64,000 nt of DNA from Bradyrhizobium diversitatis (GTDB taxonomy: Bacteria; Pseudomonadota; Alphaproteobacteria; Rhizobiales; Xanthobacteraceae): positions 124,001 to 188,000 of the forward strand of contig NZ_JACEGD010000012.1 in NCBI RefSeq assembly GCF_016031635.1, in the 5' to 3' direction. The translations under genes were made by a program, and so were the position numbers. Below are positions 18,788 to 28,143 of the stretch, piece by piece. The first letter of the stretch is position 1. Every line of letters starts with the position of its first letter. The notes under the pieces were generated by a model that saw only the letters and a list, made by a program, of their open reading frames with translations, was not told the origin of the DNA and searched no databases.

Positions 18788-19455
18788 GCGATCGCGCTTC
18801 GTCTGCTGGCAGGAGGATTGGTGAGAGAGCTCGCCCGTGCTTCGTATGTCGAAAGAAAATCTTCAATCCCGAGCTTGCGGAAATCGGGCAGCGCCGCGCG
18901 CAATTTGTCGTGATCCCAGTCCCACCAGGCGAGCTTCGCAAGGCGCCCGGCGATCTCCTCCGAGAACCGCCGCCGCACGATCCGGGCCGGATTGCCGGCG
19001 ACGATGGTGTAGGCCGGCACGTCCTTGGTGACGATGGCGCCGGCGGCGATCACCGCGCCGGTGCCGATGTTGCGACCCGGCAGCACGATCGCGCCATGGC
19101 CGATCCAGACGTCGTGGCCGATATGGATATGATGCTGGCGCCGCCAGTCGAAGAACTCGGCATCGTCGCTTTCACCCTCGAAATAGGCGCTGGAGCGGTA
19201 GGTGAAGTGCGCCTGCGTCGCGCGGTGCATCGGATGGTTGCCGGGATTGATGCGCGTCATCGCCGCGATCGAGTAGAACTTTCCGATGGTGGTGTAGGTG
19301 ATCTGCGAATCGTTGACGACATAGGAGTAATCGCCCATCGCCACTTCATGCAGGATCGTGCGCGCGCCAACCTCGGTATAGGCGCCGAGCCTGGTCTCAT
19401 GCAGTTTGGCCGAGGGGTCGATGGTCGGCTGAACCGAGAGAGCTTTGGCGGCCAT
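18784..19455 (-). CDS. Hexapeptide-repeat acetyltransferase of phosphonate operon
   Basis: A 223-residue left-handed beta-helix acyltransferase. The repeats are seen in LGAYTEVGARTILHEVAMGDYSYV, HIGHDVWIGHGAIVLPGRNIGTGAVIAAGAIVTKDVPAYTIVAGNPAR (given in part). It looks like the DapD/LpxA-fold proteins commonly annotated next to phosphonate genes; members may acetylate aminoalkylphosphonates, as PhnO does with another fold. It is the first gene of the leftward unit acetyltransferase-phnM-DUF1045, divergent from phnC. The start at 19455 is an ATG preceded by only a weak GGA. Confidence 0.82.
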   Translation of the reverse strand: MAAKALSVQPTIDPSAKLHETRLGAYTEVGARTILHEVAMGDYSYVVNDSQITYTTIGKFYSIAAMTRINPGNHPMHRATQAHFTYRSSAYFEGESDDAEFFDWRRQHHIHIGHDVWIGHGAIVLPGRNIGTGAVIAAGAIVTKDVPAYTIVAGNPARIVRRRFSEEIAGRLAKLAWWDWDHDKLRAALPDFRKLGIEDFLSTYEARASSLTNPPASRRSAIA

Positions 19456-19567
19456 GTTGCATCCGAGCTGCGAGGGCGGGCGTTTCTCTTCGAGCGGCTT
19501 GATGACGATGTCATGACGCCGAGATGACAGGGGATGAAGCGCGCAGGATCGCTGCGCTGCAACGGCC

Positions 19568-19585
19568 GTGTCACACAAGTGTTAA
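19568..19585 (+). promoter_or_regulatory. Weak Pho-box-like site upstream of phnC
   Basis: GTGTCACACAAGTGTTAA matches about 9 of the 14 conserved positions of the rhizobial Pho box (CTGTCAT-N4-CTGTCAT). It lies 43 bp before phnC and also upstream of the divergent acetyltransferase unit, so PhoB could act on both. The match is modest. Confidence 0.45.
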
Positions 19586-19628
19586 GCATGGACGTTAGCG
19601 ATTGGCTCCAGCTACTCTGGAGTCCCGC

Positions 19629-20438
<810 letters not shown>

Positions 20439-20504
20439 GCCGCGGCGCATCCTTTGAGTTGCAAGTTCTTGCGTCAACCGACCCCAACCGATGAAGAGGG
20501 TATC

Positions 20505-21440
20505 ATGTTCACTCGCAGACTAGTCCTTGCCGGCGCCGCTGCGCTCGCGTTCACGGCCTCCGCCTCCGCGAGCGATTGGAAGGCCAAATATCCCGAGCTG
20601 ACCTTCGCGGTCGTGCCGGCCGAGAACGCCTCGGGCGTCACCGAGCGCTGGACCCCGTTCGTGGAATACCTTTCGAAGCAGCTCGGCGTGAAGGTCACGC
20701 TGCGCATCGCCAACGACTACGCCGCTGTGATCGAGGGTCAGCGCGCCGGCAATATCCACATCGCGAGCTACGGCTCGGCCTCGTTCGCCCGCGCCCGCCT
20801 GACCGGCGTCAAGACCGACGCCTTCGCCAACGACATCAACGCCGACGGCTCGACCGGCTACTACTCGGTGTTCTTCGTCAAGGCGAGCAGTGCCTACAAG
20901 AAGATCGACGACCTCAAGGGCAAGAACCTCGGCCTCGTCGATCCGAATTCGACCTCCGGCAACAACGTGCCGCGCTTCGAGCTCGACAAGTTGGGCATTC
21001 ACGATGCCGACACCTATTTCAGCAAGGTCGTCTTCACCGGCAGCCACGAGAACGCGATGCTGGCCCTTTCGCAGGGCACCGTCGACGTCGCGGCCAACCA
21101 GTGGACCAGCGACAATGATTCCACGCTGGCGCAGATGCTGACCAAGGGCATGCTGAAGAACGCCGACGGCTCGGCGATGAAGAAGGACGATTTCCGTATC
21201 ATCCACAAATCGGCGCCGATCATCAACGGCCCCTATGCTTACAATTCCGACCTGCCGGAAGACGCCAAGGCCGCCATTGCGAAGGCGTTCTTCGACGCAC
21301 CGGCCAAGGACAAGGCCGCCTTCGACCGTCTCTCCGACGGCCAGAAGAAGGGTTTTCATCCCGCAACCACCAAGGACTGGGATGGCACGATCGAGCTGAT
21401 CAAGTTCGTCGATGCGTTGCGTAAAAAGAAGGCGTCCTGA
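20505..21440 (+). CDS. phnD: Phosphonate ABC transporter substrate-binding protein
   Basis: A 311-residue periplasmic protein with a Sec signal peptide (MFTRRLVLAGAAALAFTASASA). Family stretches are VVPAENASGVTERWTPFVEYLS near the mature N terminus, the binding-loop motif DPNSTSGNNVPRFEL, and GSHENAMLALSQGTVDVAANQW. It should bind alkyl- or aminoalkylphosphonates and deliver them to PhnE. A strong RBS (GAAGAGGG) precedes the ATG and a terminator-like hairpin follows the gene, both fitting high expression of the binding protein. Confidence 0.95.
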   Translation: MFTRRLVLAGAAALAFTASASASDWKAKYPELTFAVVPAENASGVTERWTPFVEYLSKQLGVKVTLRIANDYAAVIEGQRAGNIHIASYGSASFARARLTGVKTDAFANDINADGSTGYYSVFFVKASSAYKKIDDLKGKNLGLVDPNSTSGNNVPRFELDKLGIHDADTYFSKVVFTGSHENAMLALSQGTVDVAANQWTSDNDSTLAQMLTKGMLKNADGSAMKKDDFRIIHKSAPIINGPYAYNSDLPEDAKAAIAKAFFDAPAKDKAAFDRLSDGQKKGFHPATTKDWDGTIELIKFVDALRKKKAS

Positions 21441-21460
21441 GTTTTTGGGACGATGCACCT

Positions 21461-21492
21461 GAGCCGGGTCCCAAGGACCCGGCTCTTTCTTT
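21461..21492 (+). terminator. Terminator-like hairpin between phnD and phnE
   Basis: GAGCCGGGTCC (21461-21471) pairs perfectly with GGACCCGGCTC (21475-21485) across a 3-base loop, followed by TTTCTTT. It is a good intrinsic terminator inside the transport operon, 21 bp before phnE. Leaky termination here would make more PhnD than permease. Confidence 0.75.
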
Positions 21493-21512
21493 GACCGGAC
21501 CTGTTTCGACAG

Positions 21513-22397
21513 ATGACGACAGCGGTTTCGATCCTCCCCGAGCAGCAGCTCGCCGTGCTCAATGCCGCCTATCGCCAGGCGGTTGCGCGCAGGCGGCTCC
21601 GCCTGTTGTTGGGCGCCGTCATCTTCGCCGCCGCGCTCGTTCTCGCCGCAATCGGCGCGGAAGTGAATTTGCGCACGCTGTTCACCTATTTCGGCAACTT
21701 CCTCAGCTATTTCGACCGCATCCTCACGCTCGACAACGGCCAGCGGGTCTGGACCGATGTCGGCGAGTGGCTCTGGGGCTGGCGCAAATGGCTGAAGATG
21801 CTGGGCGAGACGCTACTAATCTCCTATGTCGGCACGCTGATCGGCGCGACTCTCGCCTTCTGCCTGAATTTCTTCGCGGCTGAAAACACCTCGCCTGCGC
21901 CCTGGCTGCGCTTCGTCGTGCGGCGGCTGCTCGAGTTCGCCCGCACCGTGCCCGGGATCGTGTTCGCACTGGTCTTCGTCATCGCTTTCGGGCTCGGTCC
22001 GATGGCGGGCGTGCTGGCGATCGCGATCCACTCCACCGGCGCGCTCGGAAAGCTGTTCTCGGAGATCGTCGAGAACGCCGACATGAAGCCGGTCGAGGGC
22101 ATCCGCTCGACCGGCGCGAGCTGGCTGTCCTGCATGCGCTTTGCCGTGGTGCCGCAGGTGACCGCGGGCTATGCCAGCTACGCGCTGCTGCGTTTCGAGA
22201 TCAACGTCCGCGAGGCCTCCGTGATGGGCTTCGTCGGCGCCGGTGGCATCGGCCAGGAGCTCGTCGTCGCCATCCGCAAATTCTACTACTCCGACGTCAG
22301 CGCGATCCTGCTCACCATCGTCGTCACGGTCTTCATCATCGACATCGCCACCGGCTGGCTGCGCGGCCACCTGTTCGGCAAGGAGGCGCGGACGTGA
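21513..22397 (+). CDS. phnE1: Phosphonate ABC transporter permease, first subunit
   Basis: A 294-residue inner-membrane permease with about six spans. The cytoplasmic coupling (EAA-type) region is STGASWLSCMRFAVVPQVTAGY, followed by NVREASVMGFVGAGGIGQEL. It probably forms a heterodimeric channel with the product of the next gene, which it overlaps by 4 bp. Confidence 0.94.
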   Translation: MTTAVSILPEQQLAVLNAAYRQAVARRRLRLLLGAVIFAAALVLAAIGAEVNLRTLFTYFGNFLSYFDRILTLDNGQRVWTDVGEWLWGWRKWLKMLGETLLISYVGTLIGATLAFCLNFFAAENTSPAPWLRFVVRRLLEFARTVPGIVFALVFVIAFGLGPMAGVLAIAIHSTGALGKLFSEIVENADMKPVEGIRSTGASWLSCMRFAVVPQVTAGYASYALLRFEINVREASVMGFVGAGGIGQELVVAIRKFYYSDVSAILLTIVVTVFIIDIATGWLRGHLFGKEART

Positions 22398-23242
22398 CGA
22401 AGCCGCAGGAGGTCGATGCCGCGCAGATGCGTGCGCGCTATCCCGAAGTGTTCGAGCGGCCGGCCTCGGCGCGGCTCGCGACGCCCGCCATGATCGTCGC
22501 GGCGTTCGCCATCTTCACTTACGGGCTCGTCGATCTCGACTTCTCGCCGTCGCGCTTCTTCGCCGGCCTGAGCCAGCTCGGCTGGATCAGCCTGATGATG
22601 ATCCCGCCCGATCCCGGCTCGTCGCTGCCCATTTATCTGAAGGCGCTCGGCGAGACGCTGTCGATCGCGTTGCTCGGCACCACGCTGGGGGCGCTATTTG
22701 CGCTGCCGGTGAGCCTGCTGGCGGCCCGCAACATCGTGCCGTCGAGCATTCTGCGCTTTCCCGTCCGCCGGTTCCTGGATTCGATCCGCGGCGTCGATAC
22801 GCTGATCTGGGCGCTGGTGTGGATCAACGTGGTCGGGCTCGGCCCGTTCGCCGGCGTGCTCGCCATCGCGGTGTCGGATTTCGGCGCCTTCGGAAAATTG
22901 TTCTCGGAGGCGTTCGAGGGCGCCGACCGGAAGCAGGTCGAGGGCATCCGCGCCTCCGGCGGCAGTGCCCTGCACGAGATCCGCTTCGGCCTGATGCCGC
23001 AGGTGCTGCCCGTCATCGCCGGCCAGGTGCTCTATTACATCGAATCCAACACGCGCTCGGCCACTATCATCGGCATCGTCGGCGCCGGCGGCATCGGCCT
23101 CCAGCTTGCCGAGCAGATCCGCGTGCTGGAATGGCAGAAGGTCTCGTTCCTGATCCTGATGATCCTGGTTGCGGTGGCCGCGATCGATTTCATCTCGGGC
23201 AAGCTGCGCTTTGCGATCATTGGCAGGCGGGCTGTGGCCTAA
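22394..23242 (+). CDS. phnE2: Phosphonate ABC transporter permease, second subunit
   Basis: A 282-residue permease parallel to PhnE1: EAA-type loop RASGGSALHEIRFGLMPQVLP and ESNTRSATIIGIVGAGGIGLQL near the C terminus. The start is a GTG overlapping the phnE1 stop (GTGA), a sign of translational coupling. It has a longer hydrophilic N terminus (MTKPQEVDAAQMRARYPEVF). Two PhnE subunits are usual in rhizobia. Confidence 0.94.
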   Translation: MTKPQEVDAAQMRARYPEVFERPASARLATPAMIVAAFAIFTYGLVDLDFSPSRFFAGLSQLGWISLMMIPPDPGSSLPIYLKALGETLSIALLGTTLGALFALPVSLLAARNIVPSSILRFPVRRFLDSIRGVDTLIWALVWINVVGLGPFAGVLAIAVSDFGAFGKLFSEAFEGADRKQVEGIRASGGSALHEIRFGLMPQVLPVIAGQVLYYIESNTRSATIIGIVGAGGIGLQLAEQIRVLEWQKVSFLILMILVAVAAIDFISGKLRFAIIGRRAVA

Positions 23243-23270
23243 TCGTCGGTGCCGCCACGAACTCCACTTC

Positions 23271-23416
23271 CCTTCTCCCCTTGCGGGAGAAGGTGGCGCG
23301 AAGCGCCGGATGAGGGGTATGTCTCAGCAAACTCAGATGAGCATTTGCGGAGACAGACCCCTCACCCGTCTCGCCGCTACGCGGCGAGCCACCCTCTCCC
23401 ACAAAGGGAGAGGGAA
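23271..23416. repeat. ~145-bp palindromic repeat, copy A
   Basis: It begins CCTTCTCCCCTTGCGGGAG and ends CACCCTCTCCCACAAAGGGAG, with internal hairpins such as GGCGCGAAGCGCC and TCGCCGCTACGCGGCGA. The reverse complement of 31261-31413 matches it over nearly the full length, diverging mainly in the centre. It fills the gap between the convergent ends of phnE2 and phnF. Confidence 0.8.
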
Positions 23417-23419
23417 GAG

Positions 23420-24148
23420 CTACGACTCCACCAGAAATTCCACCCGTTCCGCCGCGAAGCGCGAGTGTTTCGTCAGCAGCGGCTTGCCCGCGAGATCGTG
23501 GTCGGTGGCATCGACCACCAGGATCGGCCGGCCCAGCGCCAGATCGAGCCGTGAGGCATCGGTCGCATCGACGATGCCGGCCGTGATCCGGGTCGCACCG
23601 CGGCGATAGTCGCGCACGCCGTAATGCGCGAGAAGCTTCGTCATCGAGTGCGTCGCCGCGAACACGGCGCCGGCGTCCGGAAACCGCTCCGCCGACAGCC
23701 AGGTGGTGGACACGCAGATCGGCGTGCGGTCGGCGAGGCGGATCGCCTCGATCCGCATCAAAGGCGCGCCGGTCTTCAGTCCCAGCTCCCGCGCGAGCTC
23801 GCGCGTCGCGACATCGTCGGTCGCATCGATCAGCCGCCCATGCGGTTCGCGGCCGCCCGCACCGACGATCTCGGAAAAGCGCGTGCGCGAGCGCAAGGGA
23901 TAGGCGAGCTTCTGCGCCTCGACATAGGTTCCGCTGCCGCGCTCGGCCCGCACCAGGCCGCGCTCGGCGAGGGCTGCCAGTGCGCGCCGCACGGTGTGGC
24001 GGTTGACGCGGTAGGTTTCGGCGATCTCCATCTCGCCAGGCAGCTTGTCGCCGGCCGCAAAGCGGCCGTCGGCGATGCCGCGCTCGATGCCGTCGGCAAC
24101 GAGGCGCCATAGCGCGACGCCCGAGGAGGCTGTGTCCTGCATGCTCAT
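23420..24148 (-). CDS. phnF: GntR-family regulator of phosphonate genes
   Basis: A 242-residue regulator with an N-terminal winged helix (GEMEIAETYRVNRHTVRRALAALAERGLV, given in part; about residues 35-65) and a C-terminal UTRA effector domain (SRTRFSEIV, then ATTHSMTKLLAHYG and a terminal ERVEFLVES). PhnF proteins repress phn genes and sense phosphate or a phosphonate intermediate. It is divergent from phnG and faces the 11-6-11 palindrome at 24212. An alternative ATG lies two codons in. Confidence 0.93.
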   Translation of the reverse strand: MSMQDTASSGVALWRLVADGIERGIADGRFAAGDKLPGEMEIAETYRVNRHTVRRALAALAERGLVRAERGSGTYVEAQKLAYPLRSRTRFSEIVGAGGREPHGRLIDATDDVATRELARELGLKTGAPLMRIEAIRLADRTPICVSTTWLSAERFPDAGAVFAATHSMTKLLAHYGVRDYRRGATRITAGIVDATDASRLDLALGRPILVVDATDHDLAGKPLLTKHSRFAAERVEFLVES

Positions 24149-24180
24149 GTCGCGGGAAACCTACCCCAGAAATCACATCA

Positions 24181-24198
24181 TTGTCACGAAACAGTCAT
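24181..24198 (+). promoter_or_regulatory. Pho box (PhoB site) upstream of phnG operon
   Basis: TTGTCACGAAACAGTCAT matches 11 of the 14 conserved positions of the rhizobial Pho box CTGTCAT-N4-CTGTCAT, with the 11-bp repeat spacing intact. It lies 69-86 bp before phnG, on the far side of the PhnF-type palindrome, a good activator position. It indicates control by phosphate starvation. Confidence 0.75.
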
Positions 24199-24211
24199 GG
24201 CGTATCCGTAT

Positions 24212-24239
24212 GAAGTTGTCTACTATCATAGACAACTTC
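24212..24239. promoter_or_regulatory. Probable PhnF operator (11-6-11 palindrome)
   Basis: GAAGTTGTCTA (24212-24222) and TAGACAACTTC (24229-24239) are perfect inverted repeats spaced by CTATCA. The core TGTCTA/TAGACA resembles operators of GntR proteins with UTRA domains, including PhnF. It sits between phnF and phnG, 27 bp before the phnG start. A role as the PhnF-binding site is a firm inference. Confidence 0.75.
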
Positions 24240-24266
24240 GATGCGGCAATTCTATAGAAAAGTTCG

Positions 24267-24731
24267 GTGGACCAGGTGACGCAGCACAACAATCAGCAAG
24301 CCCAGCGCAGGGCCGCGATGGCGGTGCTGGCGCAAGCGGAGGCGGGCGAGATCGCCGCTCGCCTCCGCAACTTGGCCCTTCCGGCCCATCAGGATCTGCG
24401 TGCGCCCGAAAGCGGCCTCGTCATGCTGCGCGGCCGGGTCGGCGGCGACGGCGCGCCGTTCAATCTCGGCGAGGCCACGGTGTCGCGTGCCGCGGTTCGG
24501 CTTGCGAGCGGCGAGGTCGGATTCGGCTACACGCTCGGCCGTGACGGTGACAAGGCGCGGCTGATCGCGTTGTGCGATGCGCTGGTCCAGTCCCGTGATC
24601 ACGGCGGCGCGGTGGAGCGGGGTGTCATCGCGCCCTTGCGAGAGCAGCTTATGATTCGGCGCAAGCAGGCGGCGGTCGAGACCGCCGCGACGAAGGTTGA
24701 TTTCTACACCATGGTGCGCGGTGAGGGCTGA
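24267..24731 (+). CDS. phnG: C-P lyase system protein PhnG
   Basis: A 154-residue subunit of the PhnGHIJ core complex, which transfers alkylphosphonate to the ribose of ATP. Family stretches are RRAAMAVLAQAEAGEIAARL, GLVMLRGRVGGDGAPFNLGEATVSRAAV (given in part) and a C-terminal TKVDFYTMVRG. The start is GTG at 24267 (GTGGACCAGGTG); the GTG at 24276 is an alternative. First gene of the phnGHIJKLMN operon. Confidence 0.93.
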   Translation: MDQVTQHNNQQAQRRAAMAVLAQAEAGEIAARLRNLALPAHQDLRAPESGLVMLRGRVGGDGAPFNLGEATVSRAAVRLASGEVGFGYTLGRDGDKARLIALCDALVQSRDHGGAVERGVIAPLREQLMIRRKQAAVETAATKVDFYTMVRGEG

Positions 24732-24735
24732 GATC

Positions 24736-25344
24736 ATGACCACGATTGCGGAACTGCCGCCGGGTTTTGTCGACAAGGTGCTGTCGGCGCAATCGACCTT
24801 TCGCTCCGTCATGGACGCCATGGCGCGGCCGGGCTCGGTCCAGCGCATCGTGCCGATGGCGGGGGCGCCTGATACGATGATGCGCGGCACCGCCGCGATC
24901 GCGCTCACGCTGTTCGACCACGACACGCCGCTCTGGCTCGATGCGCGGATGGTGGAGAGCTCCGACCTGGTGAAGTGGCTGAAATTTCATACCGGCGCGC
25001 CGGTGGTGCAGGATTGCTCGATCGCGAGCTTCGCGCTGATCAGCGACGGCACGGCGCTTCCGCCGCTCGACCGGTTCGCGCTCGGGACGAGCGAATACCC
25101 GGATCGTTCGACCACGGTGATCATTCAGGTCGACAGCCTGGCCTCCGGGCGCGGCTTCGAGCTGCGCGGCCCCGGCATCGACGGTGTCGCGACGCTGCAG
25201 GCGTCGATCAAGCCTTTCGACCTGTTCGAACGCCTTCGGATCAACGAGGCGCTGTTTCCGCGCGGCATCGACGTGGTGCTGGTCGCCGATGACGCCGTGG
25301 TTGCGATCCCGCGCACCACGCGCGTCGTGAGCAAAGGAAGCTGA
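24736..25344 (+). CDS. phnH: C-P lyase subunit PhnH
   Basis: A 202-residue subunit of the C-P lyase core. Recognisable are LPPGFVDKVLSAQSTFRSVMDAMARPGSVQ (given in part), ALTLFDHDTPLWLD, and GTSEYPDRSTTVIIQV. It is thought to be structural and related in fold to PLP transferases, without the catalytic lysine. It follows phnG after 4 bp. Confidence 0.94.
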   Translation: MTTIAELPPGFVDKVLSAQSTFRSVMDAMARPGSVQRIVPMAGAPDTMMRGTAAIALTLFDHDTPLWLDARMVESSDLVKWLKFHTGAPVVQDCSIASFALISDGTALPPLDRFALGTSEYPDRSTTVIIQVDSLASGRGFELRGPGIDGVATLQASIKPFDLFERLRINEALFPRGIDVVLVADDAVVAIPRTTRVVSKGS

Positions 25345-25347
25345 AGC

Positions 25348-26451
25348 ATGTATGTCGCAGTCAAGGGCGGCGAACGCGCCATCGAGAACGCCCATCGCCT
25401 GCTCGCGCACAAGCGGCGCGGCGACCAGAGCGTTCCGGAGGTCACACTCGACCAGATCTCCGAGCAGCTCGGCCTCGCCGTCGACCGCGTCATGAGCGAA
25501 GGCTCGCTCTACGATCGCGAGCTCGCGGCGCTGGCGATCAAGCAGGCGCGCGGCGACCTGATCGAGGCGATTTTCCTGGTCCGCGCTTTCCGCGCCACGC
25601 TGCCGCGCTTCGGCGCCAGCGAGCCGGTCGACACCGGCGCCATGCGGGTGCAGCGGCGCGTGTCCTCGACCTTCAAGGACATTCCCGGCGGTCAGATCCT
25701 CGGGCCGACCTTCGACTATACCCATCGCCTGCTCGACCCTTCGCTCGCCGAAGGCTTCGTTCCCGACGCCCCGGCGACGGCTGAAGCGTCCACCGCCCCA
25801 ACGCCGCGCGTGACCGACATTCTCGGTCGCGACGGATTGATCGAACCCTCGCCCCGGGCCGATGACGGCGCGCCGGTCGGCGATCTCACCCGCGAGCCGC
25901 TGAACTTCCCGGCGGATCGTGACCTGCGCCTGCAAAACCTGGCGCGCGGCGACGAAGGCTTCCTACTGGCGATGGGCTATTCCACCCAGCGCGGCTATGG
26001 CCGCAACCATCCCTTCGCGGGCGAGATCCGCTTCGGCGAGGTCGAGGTCGAGTTCATTGCGGAAGACGCCGGCTTCGCCGTGCCGCTCGGTTCGATCGAG
26101 CTGACCGAGTGCCAGATGGTCAATCAGTTCAAGGGCTCTGCGACCGAAGCGCCGTGCTTCACCCGGGGCTATGGCCTTGCCTTCGGCCAGAGCGAGCGCA
26201 AGACCATGTCGATGGCGCTGGTCGATCGCGCATTGCGGGCGCGCGAACTCGGCGAGGAGGCACTCGCGCCCGCCCAGGACGAGGAGTTCGTGATGTCGCA
26301 TTCGGACAACGTCCAGGCGACCGGTTTCGTCGAGCACCTGAAGCTGCCGCACTACGTCGACTTCCAGTCCGAGCTCGGCCTGCTCCGAAAACTGCGGCAG
26401 GAGTTCGCGGATGCCAATGCGCCTGATGCCATGAAGGAAGCCGCGGAATGA
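25348..26451 (+). CDS. phnI: C-P lyase subunit PhnI
   Basis: A 367-residue protein, the nucleosidase component that with PhnG, PhnH and PhnL swaps adenine of ATP for the phosphonate. It opens MYVAVKGGERAIENAHRLL, a strong family signature, and contains GATRGYG-like LAMGYSTQRGYGRNHPF and MSHSDNVQATGFVEHLKLPHYVDF (given in part). The end overlaps phnJ by 4 bp. Confidence 0.95.
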   Translation: MYVAVKGGERAIENAHRLLAHKRRGDQSVPEVTLDQISEQLGLAVDRVMSEGSLYDRELAALAIKQARGDLIEAIFLVRAFRATLPRFGASEPVDTGAMRVQRRVSSTFKDIPGGQILGPTFDYTHRLLDPSLAEGFVPDAPATAEASTAPTPRVTDILGRDGLIEPSPRADDGAPVGDLTREPLNFPADRDLRLQNLARGDEGFLLAMGYSTQRGYGRNHPFAGEIRFGEVEVEFIAEDAGFAVPLGSIELTECQMVNQFKGSATEAPCFTRGYGLAFGQSERKTMSMALVDRALRARELGEEALAPAQDEEFVMSHSDNVQATGFVEHLKLPHYVDFQSELGLLRKLRQEFADANAPDAMKEAAE

Positions 26452-27338
26452 ACGCGCCCGCCTACAATTTCGCCTATCTCGACGAGCAGACCAAGCGGAT
26501 GATCCGCCGCGCGATCCTGAAAGCGATCGCGATCCCCGGCTATCAGGTGCCGTTCGCCAGCCGCGAGATGCCGATGCCCTATGGCTGGGGCACCGGCGGC
26601 GTGCAGGTTACCGCCGCGATCCTCGGTCCCCGGGACGTACTCAAGGTGATCGACCAGGGCTCCGACGACACCACCAACGCGATCTCGATCCGAAAGTTCT
26701 TCGCCAAGACCGCGGGCGTTGCGACGACGACCGCGACGGCGGAGGCGACGGTGATCCAGACCCGCCACCGCATTCCGGAGACGGCGCTGAGGGAAAACCA
26801 GGTGCTGGTCTATCAGGTGCCGATCCCCGAGCCGTTGCGTTTCCTCGAGCCGCGCGAGACCGAGACGCGGCGCATGCATGCGCTCGCCGAGTACGGCCTG
26901 ATGCATGTGAAGCTCTACGAGGACATCGCCCGCTTCGGCCACATCGCGACGGCCTACGCCTATCCGGTGAAGGTCAACGCGCGCTACGTGATGGATCCGT
27001 CGCCGACGCCGAAGTTCGACAACCCGAAGATGGACAATTGTCCGGCGCTGCAATTGTTCGGCGCCGGCCGCGAGAAGCGCATCTACGCGATCCCGCCCTA
27101 TACGCAGGTGGTGTCGCTCGATTTCGAGGACCATCCGTTCGAGCCTTACCGCTTCAACGCGCCCTGCGCGCTCTGTGGCGCGGAAGACTCCTATCTCGAT
27201 GAGATCGTCACCGACGACCAGGGCGGGCGGATGTTCGTCTGCTCGGACACCGATTATTGCGAGGGCCGCCAGGCCGCCGGCCATCACGGCAGTCTTAGCG
27301 CTGCGCCGTACAGGGAAAAGGCGGGCTCACATGGTTGA
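26448..27338 (+). CDS. phnJ: Carbon-phosphorus lyase, radical SAM enzyme PhnJ
   Basis: A 296-residue enzyme that breaks the C-P bond of ribose 1-phosphonate 5-phosphate using a [4Fe-4S] cluster and S-adenosylmethionine. The cluster-binding and catalytic cysteines are present as C-x2-C-x21-C-x5-C (first CALC at about residue 241, last in DTDYC), matching E. coli PhnJ spacing. The N terminus YNFAYLDEQTKRMIRRAILKA is typical. It overlaps phnK by 8 bp. Cytosolic, in complex with PhnGHI. Confidence 0.96.
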   Translation: MNAPAYNFAYLDEQTKRMIRRAILKAIAIPGYQVPFASREMPMPYGWGTGGVQVTAAILGPRDVLKVIDQGSDDTTNAISIRKFFAKTAGVATTTATAEATVIQTRHRIPETALRENQVLVYQVPIPEPLRFLEPRETETRRMHALAEYGLMHVKLYEDIARFGHIATAYAYPVKVNARYVMDPSPTPKFDNPKMDNCPALQLFGAGREKRIYAIPPYTQVVSLDFEDHPFEPYRFNAPCALCGAEDSYLDEIVTDDQGGRMFVCSDTDYCEGRQAAGHHGSLSAAPYREKAGSHG

Positions 27339-28143
27339 TCAAGGCTTGGCCAATCGCGATACGCTCGAAAACGACCAGCCGCTGCTGCTGGCGGAGTCCC
27401 TGAGCAAGTCCTTCGGCCGCATCGCCGCCTGCCGCGACGTCTCCTTCGCGCTCTATCCCGGCGAGGTGCTGGCGATCGTCGGTGAATCAGGCTCGGGCAA
27501 GTCGACGCTTCTGCAGATGCTGTCGGGCCAGCTCGCACCGAGCGCCGGCTATGTGTCCTACCGGATGCGCGACGGCGTCACGCGTGATCTGACCACGCTC
27601 GGTGAAGCCGAGCGGCGTTTCCTGTTCCGCACCGATTGGGGTTTCGTGCACCAGGACCCCGCGCAGGGCCTCCGCATGGCGGTCTCGGCCGGTGCCAATG
27701 TCGGCGAGCGGCTGATGGCTGTGGGCTGGAATCACTACGGCCGCATCCGCGAGACCGCGTCGGACTGGCTCACCCGCGTCGAGATCGACGTCGCGCGCAT
27801 CGACGATGCCCCCCGCACCTATTCCGGCGGCATGCGGCAGCGTCTTCAGATCGCCCGCAACCTCGTCACCGAGCCGCGGCTGGTGTTCATGGACGAGCCG
27901 ACCGGCGGCCTCGACGTGTCGGTGCAGGCGCGCCTGCTCGATCTCGTGCGCAGTCTCGTCGCCGAGCTGCATCTCGCCGTCATCATCGTCACCCACGATC
28001 TCGCGGTCGCGCGCCTCCTGTCGCACCGCGTGATGGTGATGAAGGGCGGCCGTGTCATCGAGACCGGCCTCACCGACCAGGTGCTCGACGACCCCCGCGA
28101 GCCCTATACCCAACTCCTCGTCTCCTCGATTCTCCCGCCATGA
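27331..28143 (+). CDS. phnK: C-P lyase ABC-type subunit PhnK
   Basis: A 270-residue ABC ATPase that binds the C-P lyase core rather than a membrane permease. Walker A is GESGSGKST, the signature YSGGMRQRLQIARNL, and Walker B LVFMDEPTGGLDVS. The insertion DWGFVHQDPAQGLRM is typical of PhnK. The ATG at 27331 overlaps the end of phnJ. Confidence 0.94.
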   Translation: MVDQGLANRDTLENDQPLLLAESLSKSFGRIAACRDVSFALYPGEVLAIVGESGSGKSTLLQMLSGQLAPSAGYVSYRMRDGVTRDLTTLGEAERRFLFRTDWGFVHQDPAQGLRMAVSAGANVGERLMAVGWNHYGRIRETASDWLTRVEIDVARIDDAPRTYSGGMRQRLQIARNLVTEPRLVFMDEPTGGLDVSVQARLLDLVRSLVAELHLAVIIVTHDLAVARLLSHRVMVMKGGRVIETGLTDQVLDDPREPYTQLLVSSILPP

